A model generated the notes under the pieces. It did not search any database and had not been told where the DNA came from. It saw nothing but the letters and a program-made list of their open reading frames with translations. A stretch of 64,000 nucleotides of DNA from Geodermatophilus siccatus (GTDB lineage: Bacteria; Actinomycetota; Actinomycetes; Mycobacteriales; Geodermatophilaceae). Positions 23,901-31,721 of this stretch are shown here, one piece after another. The number at the start of each line of letters is the position of its first letter. Within the stretch, counting starts at the first letter, position 1. Location of the stretch: the NCBI RefSeq assembly GCF_900103785.1, contig NZ_FNHE01000007.1:186001-250000 (forward strand). The letters run 5' to 3'. The position numbers and the translations under genes were made by a program.

Positions 23901-24511
23901 GAGCCGTCGACGGCGGTGACGACGGCCAGCCGGGTGCGGCTCACGGCACCGACGGCGGTGACGTTGCCGCCGAAGTAGACGAAGTCGTTGGTCGCGGCGA
24001 TGGCGCGCACCTGCCCCTGGACGGCCGGCCGCCAGGTGGCGACCAGCGCGCCGGCCGGGGTCAGGGCGGCGATGCGGCTGCGGGGCTGGCCGTTGACCTG
24101 GGTGAAGTCCCCGCCGACGTAGATGCGGGAGCCGTCGGGGGACGCCGCGATGCTCAGCGCCTGCCCGTTGAGCGACGGCGCGAACGAGGTGATCAGGGCG
24201 CCGGTGCGGACGTCGTAGGCGAGGACGTTGTCGCGGGGCACCTCGTTGACGCCGGCCGGCGCACCGGCGGGGCGTGCGGTGGTGAACCGGCCCGCGACGT
24301 AGACGACGTCGCCGACGACGACCTGCGACCAGGCGACGCCGTTGATCTGCACGGTGGGCAGGGGGTCGGCGGTGACCGTGACCGGGGTGGCCGGGTCGGC
24401 GGGGTCCAGCGGTGCGGAGTCCGCCAGTGCCCCGGTGGCCGGCAGGACCGCCAGTCCGGTGCCGAGCAGGAGCGTGCTGACGAGCCCCGCCAAGAGCCTT
24501 CTCGCGTGCAT
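20993..24511 (-). CDS. Large secreted protein: beta-propeller, FnIII-like, LamG, two PKD domains and C-terminal beta module
   Basis: A 1172-residue exported protein. Signal peptide: basic HARR, a hydrophobic stretch and a cleavage site near ATGALA-DSA. Residues 45-450 are a repeat-rich region (VVGDVVYVAGRF, SRIYVGGDFTQVNG, FVYFGGNVTAVG) of delta-60/kelch-like propeller type. A FnIII-like domain spans about 455-550, a LamG/concanavalin-like domain 567-777 (DGRWHHVVASL), two PKD domains 787-870 and 873-955 (WNWGDGTPAG, WSFGDGG with HTYAAAGT), and a roughly 205-residue beta module from 962. There is no LPxTG or membrane anchor. It probably binds polysaccharide or surface material. The ATG at 24511 follows GGGGGA at good spacing. 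Confidence 0.88.
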   Translation of the reverse strand: MHARRLLAGLVSTLLLGTGLAVLPATGALADSAPLDPADPATPVTVTADPLPTVQINGVAWSQVVVGDVVYVAGRFTTARPAGAPAGVNEVPRDNVLAYDVRTGALITSFAPSLNGQALSIAASPDGSRIYVGGDFTQVNGQPRSRIAALTPAGALVATWRPAVQGQVRAIAATNDFVYFGGNVTAVGAVSRTRLAVVTAVDGSLTTWAPVPGYGSTAGNTDGNRTLTNEVLSMVLTNGNTQLVVAGRFDTMNGVRATGVAAVDAFTSVTRPFAINQQLTNQGVNSAIWSLSTDGTAVYGTGYNFFGPGNLEGSFAAEVTGGRVRWINDCWGDSYATHPMGGVLYQANHAHDCDDIGSFPEQTERVWKRATALSTAATGIVGNLHHPTWQRQPAPTVLPWFPTMAAGTATGQAQAGWSVSGNGRYVVYGGEFPTVNGVAQQGLVRYALPSIAPNRVGPDVSGSTPTAAVLGAGTVRVAWRAASDPDNEHLTYRVYRDGGTTPVATLTRPSQWWDRPVLGWTDTGLTAGAHSYRVTVADPAGTTVSLPQVAVQVPAAGTSARAYSSAVQADGATSYWPLGEGSGATGFDRAGGNDLQAFAGVTRGPGAVAGDPDGAVRLNGTTAGYLATTTPTSAPQTFSAEFWFSTTTTAGGRFLGFGNLRTGSSVHHDRLVYMDAAGRLNFGVWPLETKLLTTPTAYNDGRWHHVVASLGRTGMQLFVDGRLVASRADGTRGQHNHGYWRVGGDRTWAGAEYVNAQVDEVALYPAVLSADKVANHFTLGTTGRPTDTAPTASFTTTSRDLTVAVDGSGSTDTGGRVTAHAWNWGDGTPAGSGATATHTYAAAGTHTVTLTVTDDGGRTGTTSRQVTVTAPPANRPPAAAFTVATSGTTVAVDGRGSVDTDGSVTSYAWSFGDGGTATGATAPHTYAAAGTYTVTLTVTDDDGATGSSAQQVTVTAPPVGALARDAFNRTTTGGWGTADLGGAWTATAGAARLSVRPGTGELALPAAGNNTGALLGGVSTTSADVRTSFALSSMPTGAGTYVYVTGRRVSAGTEYRVLVRVAADGRVSLTLSRLAGGVEGWPGGEVVVPGLTYTPGMRLEVRVRVSGAGSTDVAAAVWAAGTAEPTTPQLVRADATAALQAPGAVGIAAYRPASATAATAVRVSGFEVTAGR

Positions 24512-24571
24512 GGGTGGTCCCCCGTCGTTCCCCGTGAGCCGGCCTCTCCCGGGCCGGTCGGCGAACACTAA

Positions 24572-24626
24572 GCGTGACGATCACGCGGCGCCCAGGGGTC
24601 ATCACCACCCTCGATCCGGTGGTGAT
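24572..24626 (-). promoter_or_regulatory. Two inverted repeats and a -10-like hexamer upstream of the first PKD gene
   Basis: GCGTGA-CGA-TCACGC (24572-24586) is a 6-bp inverted repeat, and ATCACCACC (24601-24609) with GGTGGTGAT (24618-24626) is a perfect 9-bp inverted repeat with an 8-base spacer. On the minus strand TAGTGT follows the first repeat downstream and could be a -10 element. The repeats look like operators for the large secreted protein gene. Confidence 0.4.
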
Positions 24627-24732
24627 CAGGCAGTTCTCCGCATGGATCCGGCCCCTCTCGTGACTCTTTGTGAGGTTGCGCGGCTCGCCGGGACACCCGA
24701 CCGGGTGGCGGCGGGTGCGGGGCCCCGACGCA

Positions 24733-24780
24733 CGAGGGCCCCCGCCGGCCGCAGCGGACTGCGGCCGACGGGGGCCCTCG
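24733..24780. terminator. 22-bp hairpin with one mismatch after the second PKD gene
   Basis: The left arm 24733-24754 (CGAGGGCCCCCG then GGCCGCAG) pairs with 24759-24780 around a CGGA loop, with one C-A mismatch. It follows the stop of the 24794 gene on the minus strand and precedes the promoter region of the 20993 gene, so the two paralogous genes have separate transcripts. Confidence 0.85.
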
Positions 24781-24793
24781 GGGGTGGGTCGGC

Positions 24794-27700
24794 TCAGCCG
24801 GCTGGGCGCACCTCCAGCGCGGTCACCCGGACGGCGACCGGCGCGGTCGCGGTGCCCGAGGTGTAGGCGGCCAGCCCGACCGAGCCGGGCGCCTGCAGCG
24901 CCGCGGTGGTGTCGGTGCGCACCAGCTGCGGCGTGGCCGGCTCGGCGGCACCGTCGGCCCACACGGACGCCGCCACGTCGGTCGTGCCGGTGCCCGAGAC
25001 GCGGACCCGCACGTGCAGCGGGGTCCCGGCCCGGTACGTCAGCCCGGGGACGACGACCTCACCGCCGGGCCAGGCCTCCGCGCCGCCGGCCAGCCGCGAG
25101 AGCACCAGCGACACCTGGCCGGTCGAGCCGACCTTGACCGCCACCCGGTACTCGTTGCCCGCCGACACCCGCCGGCCGGTGACGTACACGTACGTGCCGC
25201 CCCCGGTCGGGACCGAGCCCAGCGAGAACGTCGTCCGGACATCGGCCGAGGTCTGCGCGACCGAGCCGAGGTACGAGCCGGTGTTGTTGCCCGGCCCCGC
25301 CGTGAGCGTCGCCGTCCCGGGGGTCACCGACTGGCGGGTCGCCCCGGCGCTGGCCGTCCACGCGCCGCCGACGTCGGCGGTGCCGAGCCCGCCGGTGACC
25401 GTGCGCCCGAAGGCGTCGGCGGCGATCACCGCCGGGTCCACCGGGCCCGGCGGCGGGGTGTCGGCGGCGACGGTGACCGCGCGGTTCGTCGTCGCCGTGG
25501 CGCCGTCGTCGTCGGTCACGGTGAGCGTCACCGGGTAGGTGCCGGCCGCCGCGTAGGTGTGCGTCGCGGTGACGCCGGTCGCCGTCCCCCCGTCGCCGAA
25601 GGTCCAGGCGTACGAGCGCACCGTGCCGTCGGGGTCGGTGGAGCCCGACCCGTCCACGCTCACCGACAGCCCGCTGGTCGTGGCGGTGGCGGCGGCCGTC
25701 GGCGCCTGGTTCGGCGCCGGCGGCTGCCCGCCCCCGGCCCCGGGCGCGGTGGCCGTGAAGCCGGTGACCCGGACGGCGGTCGCCGCGGTGGCGCTGGTCG
25801 GCCGGTAGGCGGCCAGCCCGACCGAGCCGGGCGCCTGCAGCGCCGCGGTGGTGTCGGTGCGCACCAGCTGCGGCGTGGCCGGCTCGGCCGCACCGTCGGC
25901 CCACACCGTCGCGGAGACGTCGGTCGTGCCGGTGCCGGTGACCTGCACGCGGGCGTGCAGCGTCGTCCCGGCGCGGTAGGTCAGCCCGGGGACGACGACC
26001 TCGCCGCCCGGCCACGACTCGGTGCCCCCGGCCAGCCGGGACAGCGTCAGCGACACCCGCCCGTCGGCCATGACCTTGACCAGCACCCGGTACTCGTTCC
26101 CGGCCGAGACCCGCCGCCCGGTGACGTACGCGTACGTGCCTCCACCGGTCGGCATCGAGCTCAGCGAGAACGACGTGCGGACGTCGACCCCGGTCTGGGC
26201 GACCTGGCCCAGGTACGCACCGGTGTTGTTGCCCGCCGCCGGCAGCGCCAGGGTCGCCGTCCCGGGCTCGACCGAGAGCCGGGTCGCCCCGGCCGTGGCC
26301 GTCCACGGGCCGCCGACGTCGGCGGTGCCCAGCCCGCCGGTGACCGTGCGGCCGAAGGCGTCCGAGGCGATCGACGAGGGAGCGGTCGGCGGCGGCGCGG
26401 TGACCGTCACCTGCTGCGAGGTCCTCGCGGTGGCGCCGTCGTCGTCGGTCACCGTGACCGTCACCGGGTAGGTGCCGGCGGCGGCGTAGGTGTGCGACGC
26501 CGTCGTCCCCGTGCCGGTGCCCCCGTCGCCGAAGTCCCACGCCACCGAGGCGACCGTGCCGTCGGGGTCGGTCGACGCCGCGGCGTCGACGGCGACCCTG
26601 AGGCCGTCGGTGGTGGCGGTGAACCGGGCCGTCGGCGCCGCGTTGGGCGTCGGCGCGCCGGTGGCGGTCGCGTGGTGGGCCCGCACCTGCTCGCCGGTGA
26701 GCGTCGCCGAGTAGATCGCGACCTCGTCGAGCGAGCCGGCCAGCGACGCGTTCACCGGGGCGTTGGGCCAGCCGGTCAGCGAGCCGCTGGCGAGGTGCCA
26801 GTACCCGCTCAGGAACGTGCTGGCGGTGGTGAACGTCGGCTCGGTCGCCACCTGGGCGCCGTCGACGTGCAGCGCCGCACCCGTGGCGGAGACCGTGGCG
26901 ACCACGTGGTGCCACGCGCCGTCGTCCACGCGCCCGGGGCTGCGGACGGTCCGGTAGGTGGTCCTCTGCTTGGTGCCGAAGGTCAGCCGGCCCTCGGCGT
27001 CGACGTAGAGCGACCGGTCGACCGTGGTGGCCGCCCCCGCGGGGTTCGTGGCCGCCGCCGTGGGCGAGTCGCTGTACTGGGCGACGAGGCCGCCGGAGGT
27101 GGTGCGCACCCAGGCCTCGACGCTGAACGCGTTGGCGGAGGTGGGCACGGTGGCGGCGCGGGTGGAGGCGATGCCGGTACCCGTCCCGTTCGCGGTGACC
27201 GCGGAGTCGGCCGGGACGGCGCCCGCGGTGCCCCGCACGATCCCGGCACCCGTGGTCAGGTTGGTGGTGCCGGCGTGGTCGTAGGCCGTGGTGCCGGAGG
27301 GCTCACCGAGCCGCCAGTACTGGTCGGGCCCGTCGGCCAGGACCCGGTTGGCGTAGGCGCTCGTCCCCGACGCCACCGTGACCGTGTTCGACGGCGAGCT
27401 GGTGACCGTGTTGCCGAACGGGTCGGTGACGACGACCCGGTAGGACGCCGTGGAGCCGGCCGGCCGCTGGTCGGTGAACGTCAGTTCGGGCCGGTCCCAC
27501 CACGAGGACGTGGCCGTGACGGTGTGGACGGGGGTCGTCCCGCCGTCCCGGAGGATCTGGTAGGTCAGCTCGGCGTTGTCCATGTCCCACGCGGCGGGCC
27601 AGGTGACGGTGACCTGCCCGGCCGTCGTCGAGGTGGCGTTGGGCCGCAGCGCCGCCGCCGTCGTCTCCGGCCCCCGGTCGTTGGGGGCCAGCGAGGAGAC

Positions 27701-29080
27701 GGCGTAGCGGACCAGCCCCTCCTGGGCGACGCCGTTGACCCGCGGGAACTCGCCGCCGAAGACGACGTACTGGCTGTTGCCGCTGACCGACCAGCCGGCC
27801 TGCAGCTGACCGGTGACCTGGCCGGCCGACATGGTCGGGAACCACGGCAGCAGCGTCGGGGCGGGCTGGCCGCGCAGGTTGGTGTTGCGCAGCGACGGGT
27901 CCGTGGTGGTGCCGGTGGCGGTGGTCGTGACCGCGGTGGCGAACTTGTTCACCCGGGGGTTCTGCTCCGGGTAGCCGCCGATCGGCTCGCACGTGTGGGC
28001 GTGCGTCGCGATGTAGAGGACGCCGCCCACCGGGTAGCTCGAGTAGGAGTCACCGTGGCAGCCGTTGATCGCGATGACCGCGCCGCCGTCGGCCCGCGCG
28101 GCGAAGGAGCCCTCGAAGTTGCCCGGCCCGAAGTAGTCGTAGCCGGTGCCGTACACCGCGGTGCCGTCGGTGGAGAGGCTGTAGACCGCGGAGTTGACGC
28201 CCTGGTTGGTGATCAGCTGGTTGATCGCGAAGGGCCGGGTCGCGCCGGTCGCCGCGTCGAGGGCACCGACACCGGTGGCCTTGGCGCCGTTGAGGGTGTC
28301 GAACCGGCCGGCGGCCACCACCTGGCTGCCCCCGCCGGTGACGACCAGGGCCATCACCTCGCTGCTGGTGGCCGTGTTGCCGTCGCGGTTGCCGGCCGTC
28401 GAGCCGGGGCCGGGGACGGGCGCCCAGGGCAGCAGGCCGCCGTCGGAGGCGCGGACCGCGGCCAGCTGGCTGCGGCTGACCCCGCCGAGGGCGGAGAAGT
28501 TGCCGCCGAGGTAGACGGTGTCGTTCGTGGCGGCCAGCGCGCGCACCTGCGAGCTGACGCTCGGCGCGAACGACGAGACGAGCGCCCCGGTCGCGGTGTC
28601 GTACGCGGCCACGCGGTTGCGGACCTGACCGTTGGCGCGGGTGAAGTCGCCGCCGACGTAGAGCCGCCGGCCGTCCGGGGACGCCGCGAGGGTCAGCGCC
28701 TGGGCGTTGAGGTCGGGGGCGAAGGAGGTGATGAGCGCACCGGTGCGGATGTCGTAGGCGAGCAGGTTGTTGCGCACCGTCTCCTGGGTGCCGGCCGCGG
28801 CACCCGCCGGGCGGGCGGTGGTGAACCGCCCGGCCGCGTAGACGGTGTTGCCGACGACGACCTGCGCCCAGACGACGCCGTTCACCTGCACCGTGGGCAG
28901 CGCGTCGGCGGCGACGGTGGCGGGTTCACCGGCAGGCACCGGGCGGGTGTCCGCCGCCGCGGTGCCGGGGACGGCGAGGCCGAGGAGGGCCAGGCCTGCG
29001 GTCAGCAGGCCGGCGACGGCCGTGGACCCTGCCCTCCGACGGCGAGGGCGCCGGTCGTGCGGCGCGGGGACTGAGGACAT
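24794..29080 (-). CDS. Large secreted protein: beta-propeller, FnIII-like, LamG, PKD-module-PKD-module
   Basis: A 1428-residue paralogue of the downstream protein. A basic leader (DRRPRRRR) and hydrophobic segment form a signal peptide ending near GTAAA-DTR. The propeller region (about 60-470) is strongly similar to that of the neighbour (VQVNGVVWAQVVVGNTVYAAGRFTTARP-type segments). LamG lies at about 593-800, PKD 1 at 813-893, a beta module at 903-1108, PKD 2 at 1127-1210, and a second copy of the module at 1217-1427. The neighbour has two PKD domains and one module, so modules have been shuffled or duplicated. Start ATG 29080 with GGAG six bases upstream. No wall anchor is visible. Confidence 0.87.
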   Translation of the reverse strand: MSSVPAPHDRRPRRRRAGSTAVAGLLTAGLALLGLAVPGTAAADTRPVPAGEPATVAADALPTVQVNGVVWAQVVVGNTVYAAGRFTTARPAGAAAGTQETVRNNLLAYDIRTGALITSFAPDLNAQALTLAASPDGRRLYVGGDFTRANGQVRNRVAAYDTATGALVSSFAPSVSSQVRALAATNDTVYLGGNFSALGGVSRSQLAAVRASDGGLLPWAPVPGPGSTAGNRDGNTATSSEVMALVVTGGGSQVVAAGRFDTLNGAKATGVGALDAATGATRPFAINQLITNQGVNSAVYSLSTDGTAVYGTGYDYFGPGNFEGSFAARADGGAVIAINGCHGDSYSSYPVGGVLYIATHAHTCEPIGGYPEQNPRVNKFATAVTTTATGTTTDPSLRNTNLRGQPAPTLLPWFPTMSAGQVTGQLQAGWSVSGNSQYVVFGGEFPRVNGVAQEGLVRYAVSSLAPNDRGPETTAAALRPNATSTTAGQVTVTWPAAWDMDNAELTYQILRDGGTTPVHTVTATSSWWDRPELTFTDQRPAGSTASYRVVVTDPFGNTVTSSPSNTVTVASGTSAYANRVLADGPDQYWRLGEPSGTTAYDHAGTTNLTTGAGIVRGTAGAVPADSAVTANGTGTGIASTRAATVPTSANAFSVEAWVRTTSGGLVAQYSDSPTAAATNPAGAATTVDRSLYVDAEGRLTFGTKQRTTYRTVRSPGRVDDGAWHHVVATVSATGAALHVDGAQVATEPTFTTASTFLSGYWHLASGSLTGWPNAPVNASLAGSLDEVAIYSATLTGEQVRAHHATATGAPTPNAAPTARFTATTDGLRVAVDAAASTDPDGTVASVAWDFGDGGTGTGTTASHTYAAAGTYPVTVTVTDDDGATARTSQQVTVTAPPPTAPSSIASDAFGRTVTGGLGTADVGGPWTATAGATRLSVEPGTATLALPAAGNNTGAYLGQVAQTGVDVRTSFSLSSMPTGGGTYAYVTGRRVSAGNEYRVLVKVMADGRVSLTLSRLAGGTESWPGGEVVVPGLTYRAGTTLHARVQVTGTGTTDVSATVWADGAAEPATPQLVRTDTTAALQAPGSVGLAAYRPTSATAATAVRVTGFTATAPGAGGGQPPAPNQAPTAAATATTSGLSVSVDGSGSTDPDGTVRSYAWTFGDGGTATGVTATHTYAAAGTYPVTLTVTDDDGATATTNRAVTVAADTPPPGPVDPAVIAADAFGRTVTGGLGTADVGGAWTASAGATRQSVTPGTATLTAGPGNNTGSYLGSVAQTSADVRTTFSLGSVPTGGGTYVYVTGRRVSAGNEYRVAVKVGSTGQVSLVLSRLAGGAEAWPGGEVVVPGLTYRAGTPLHVRVRVSGTGTTDVAASVWADGAAEPATPQLVRTDTTAALQAPGSVGLAAYTSGTATAPVAVRVTALEVRPAG
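24820..26380 (-). repeat. Internal duplication of the C-terminal PKD-linked beta module
   Basis: The coding segments at about 24820-25430 and 25765-26375 encode closely similar modules (DAFGRTVTGGLGTADVGG at the start of both, GRRVSAGNEYRV in the middle, ATPQLVRTDTTAALQAPGSVG near the end). Many stretches are identical at DNA level, such as GTCGGTGCGCACCAGCTGCG. A third copy lies in the neighbouring gene. The identity suggests recent duplication or gene conversion. Confidence 0.8.
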
Positions 29081-29316
29081 GCGGATCTCCGGGAGCTCGT
29101 GGGCGCGGACCGCCGTCTCCGCGGGCGTCTCGCACGTGCTCTCGATCCCCCGACCGGTGACTGGCAGACACAACCGACCACGCAGCGTTATGCCGGTCAA
29201 GGCGCTCACACCCACACGGGCGCGGGTCCACCCGATCGGATGCACCGGAGGGCTGTCCCCCACCGCCGGTCGCCGTCCGCGGCCGGGTCAGGTGTCCTGC
29301 GCCGCCTGTCGACCGG

Positions 29317-31656
29317 CTAGATCTGCTGCCTGCGCTGCAGCACCAGGAAGGCGAGCCAGCCGAACGGCGCCGGCAGCCAGAACGTCGCCGCCCGGAAGGC
29401 GAGGACGGCGGTGAGCGCGGCGGTCACCGGCACACCCGTCGCTGTCAGGGCGCCGACGAGGGCGGCCTCGACCGCCCCGAGCCCGCCGGGGGTGGGCGCC
29501 GCCGACCCGATCGTGGACGCCGCCAGGTACACGACGACGAGCGTCGGCAAGGACAGCGACGCGGAGAAGGCGCGCAGCGAGGCGTCGAGCGCCAGCACGT
29601 AGCCGCCGTTGAGCAGCAGGATGCCGAGCACCGCCGTCCCGAGGCGGCGCGGCTGGGTCAGCGCGGTGAGCAGCTGGGGCAGCGTCTGGCGCAGCAGCGG
29701 CTCCACGCGGCGGTGCAGCAGCCGCCGGGTCGGCGGCAGCATGGCCACCGCGACGAGCACCGCCGTCGCCACGAGCAGGACGACGAGCACCTCGCCGCTG
29801 GGCAGGAGCGTCGGGCGGGAGGCGGACACGCCGCTCACCCAGCTGCACACCAGCAGCACGACCACCGTCACGACGACGGTGACGACCTGGCTGACGGCGA
29901 CGCTGGCCGCGGCCGTCGCCAGCGGGACGCCGGCGCGCTGGAGGTAGCGGATGCCGATCCCGACGTGCCCCACGGTCGGCGGGGTCACCAGCGTGACGAA
30001 GGCCGTCGCGACCTGCACCAACGTGGTGCGGGCCAGGGGCAGGTCGACGGGCACGAAGGCCTGCAGGGCCAGTGCCGCGCCGACGTAGGTCACCGCCGAG
30101 CCGAGCACCGCGACCGCGAGCCACTGCCAGCGGGCCGCGCTCAGCGTGCTGCCGAGGCTGACCTCGGAGAGCTGGGAGGCCAGGACGTACGCGGCGACGG
30201 TCGCCGCCACCATCGTGACGACCGTCCGCGGCCGCACGCGCTCCAGCCGCGGCGCCGTGGCCGGGACCGCTCCGGAGGGCCCGGCCAGGGTGGTGCGCAG
30301 GTCGCCGACGACCGCTGTCCGGCGCACCGCCTCGCGCAGGGGCGGGGGCAGCACCAGCGGCTGGGCCAGCGCCGCCAGCCGTGCCTCGGCCGGCGCCCCG
30401 GACCCGTACCCGTCGCGGAAGGCGGCCACCGCCGCCTCGACACCGGCGTGCGCGGCCGCGGTGACCAGGAGCGCCACGACGTCCAGCTCGCGCTGCAGCT
30501 CGCTGGCCGCCGGCTGCGCGGACCGCCACCGGGTGAAGCCCACCCGGCCGTCGGGCAGCAGGACGACGGACTGCGGGCTGAGCGCGCCGTGGGCCACCCC
30601 GACCCGGTGCACCCGCCGGAGCGCGGTGAAGGCGGCCCGGAGCACCTCGTGCGCCCCGCCGTCCGCGTCCGCGTCCGCGAGCGGCGTGCCGGCGAGCGGC
30701 CGCGCCACCGACAGCAGGGCCGGCCCCGCGGACAGCAGCGTCACCACCGTGGGCGCGGGGACGTCGGCCGCTCGGGCGATGCCGGCGCAGAGCGCCTCCC
30801 GCTCGAGCCGGCCGCGCAGGGTGAGGGCGGGCCGGCCGACGACCGACGACCGCAGCCGCACCAGCGACACCCCTCGGCGGGCCAGCGAGACGCCGCGGCG
30901 GTCGGGGTCGACGACGGTCACCTCGAGGACACCGCCGGGCGAGGTGGCGGCGTAGCGCAGGCTCTCCGCCGGGTGCGACAGCGGGCACAGCTGGTCCACC
31001 GGGAGCCCGGCCGCGGCGAGGACCGCGCGGACCCGTTCCTCGTCCGGGCGGGCGGGCACCACGCCGACCAGCACCCGGACGAGCAGGCCCGCCGCGGTCC
31101 CGGCGAGGAGGGCGACCGCTCCGCTGAGCAGGGTGAGGCTGCCCAGTGCGAGCGCGCACAGCAGGGCCGCGCCGAGCACCACCCGGGCGGGCGTCGTCCA
31201 CCGCGGGCGCCGCTGCAGGTCGGCCCCGACGAGCAGGCCGACGGCGGCGGCGATCGGCGTGACCGCCGCGTCCTCGGCCGTCCCCAGCAGGTCCTGCCGG
31301 CCCAGCAGCCACTCCGCGGCCTCGCCCGCGCCCAGCGCCAGGGCACAGGCGAGGGCCGCGGAGGTGACCGCGAACCGGCGCCGGCGCAGCGCGTCGAGCA
31401 GGACGGCACCCAGGACGGCGAGCACGGCGAGCGAGGCGACGCCGTTGGCGACGGAGAGCACGGTGCCGGGCAGTCCGCCGAGGGCCGTGTCGGCGAGGTC
31501 GGCGTCCGCGGCCGGCACCTGCGGCGCCTGCACGGCGAGCAGGACCAGGAGCAGCAGCGCGCCGGCCGCGAACCCCAGCGCGACGCCGTCGGCGGGACGG
31601 CGGACCCGGGTCCGCGGCCAGAACGACGTCCGCCGGTCCGCGCCCCCCTCCGTCAC
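29317..31656 (-). CDS. Kinase-like domain fused to a lysylphosphatidylglycerol synthase/flippase-type membrane domain
   Basis: A 779-residue membrane protein. An N-terminal membrane region (about 25-190) is followed by a soluble domain with protein-kinase or aminoglycoside-kinase features (HRVGVAHGALSPQSVVLLPDGRVGFTRW, the place of the catalytic and metal loops). The catalytic Asp of the first loop and the DFG Asp are missing, so it looks like a pseudokinase. The C-terminal 320 residues form the eight-segment fold of the UPF0104/flippase-like part of LPG synthases (APTPGGLGAVEAAL is its signature). It may move or sense a lipid. The start is GTG 31656. Confidence 0.82.
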   Translation of the reverse strand: MTEGGADRRTSFWPRTRVRRPADGVALGFAAGALLLLVLLAVQAPQVPAADADLADTALGGLPGTVLSVANGVASLAVLAVLGAVLLDALRRRRFAVTSAALACALALGAGEAAEWLLGRQDLLGTAEDAAVTPIAAAVGLLVGADLQRRPRWTTPARVVLGAALLCALALGSLTLLSGAVALLAGTAAGLLVRVLVGVVPARPDEERVRAVLAAAGLPVDQLCPLSHPAESLRYAATSPGGVLEVTVVDPDRRGVSLARRGVSLVRLRSSVVGRPALTLRGRLEREALCAGIARAADVPAPTVVTLLSAGPALLSVARPLAGTPLADADADGGAHEVLRAAFTALRRVHRVGVAHGALSPQSVVLLPDGRVGFTRWRSAQPAASELQRELDVVALLVTAAAHAGVEAAVAAFRDGYGSGAPAEARLAALAQPLVLPPPLREAVRRTAVVGDLRTTLAGPSGAVPATAPRLERVRPRTVVTMVAATVAAYVLASQLSEVSLGSTLSAARWQWLAVAVLGSAVTYVGAALALQAFVPVDLPLARTTLVQVATAFVTLVTPPTVGHVGIGIRYLQRAGVPLATAAASVAVSQVVTVVVTVVVLLVCSWVSGVSASRPTLLPSGEVLVVLLVATAVLVAVAMLPPTRRLLHRRVEPLLRQTLPQLLTALTQPRRLGTAVLGILLLNGGYVLALDASLRAFSASLSLPTLVVVYLAASTIGSAAPTPGGLGAVEAALVGALTATGVPVTAALTAVLAFRAATFWLPAPFGWLAFLVLQRRQQI

Positions 31657-31721
31657 CCGGCCAGTATTCGCAGGTCCCGGCAGCGCCGCCGCGCCGGGTC
31701 GCGCCCCTGGTGGACGACGCG

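Noticed and set aside
25013-29074. A 1353-codon plus-strand open frame opposite the second PKD gene
   Set aside because: The composition is nearly all Arg, Gly, Asp and Val with no fold-like pattern, while the minus strand gives a clear multidomain protein with signal peptide.
24794-29080. CRISPR-like or tandem DNA repeat array suggested by repeated motifs
   Set aside because: The repeats are long, in frame, and encode duplicated protein modules; there are no short direct repeats with unique spacers.
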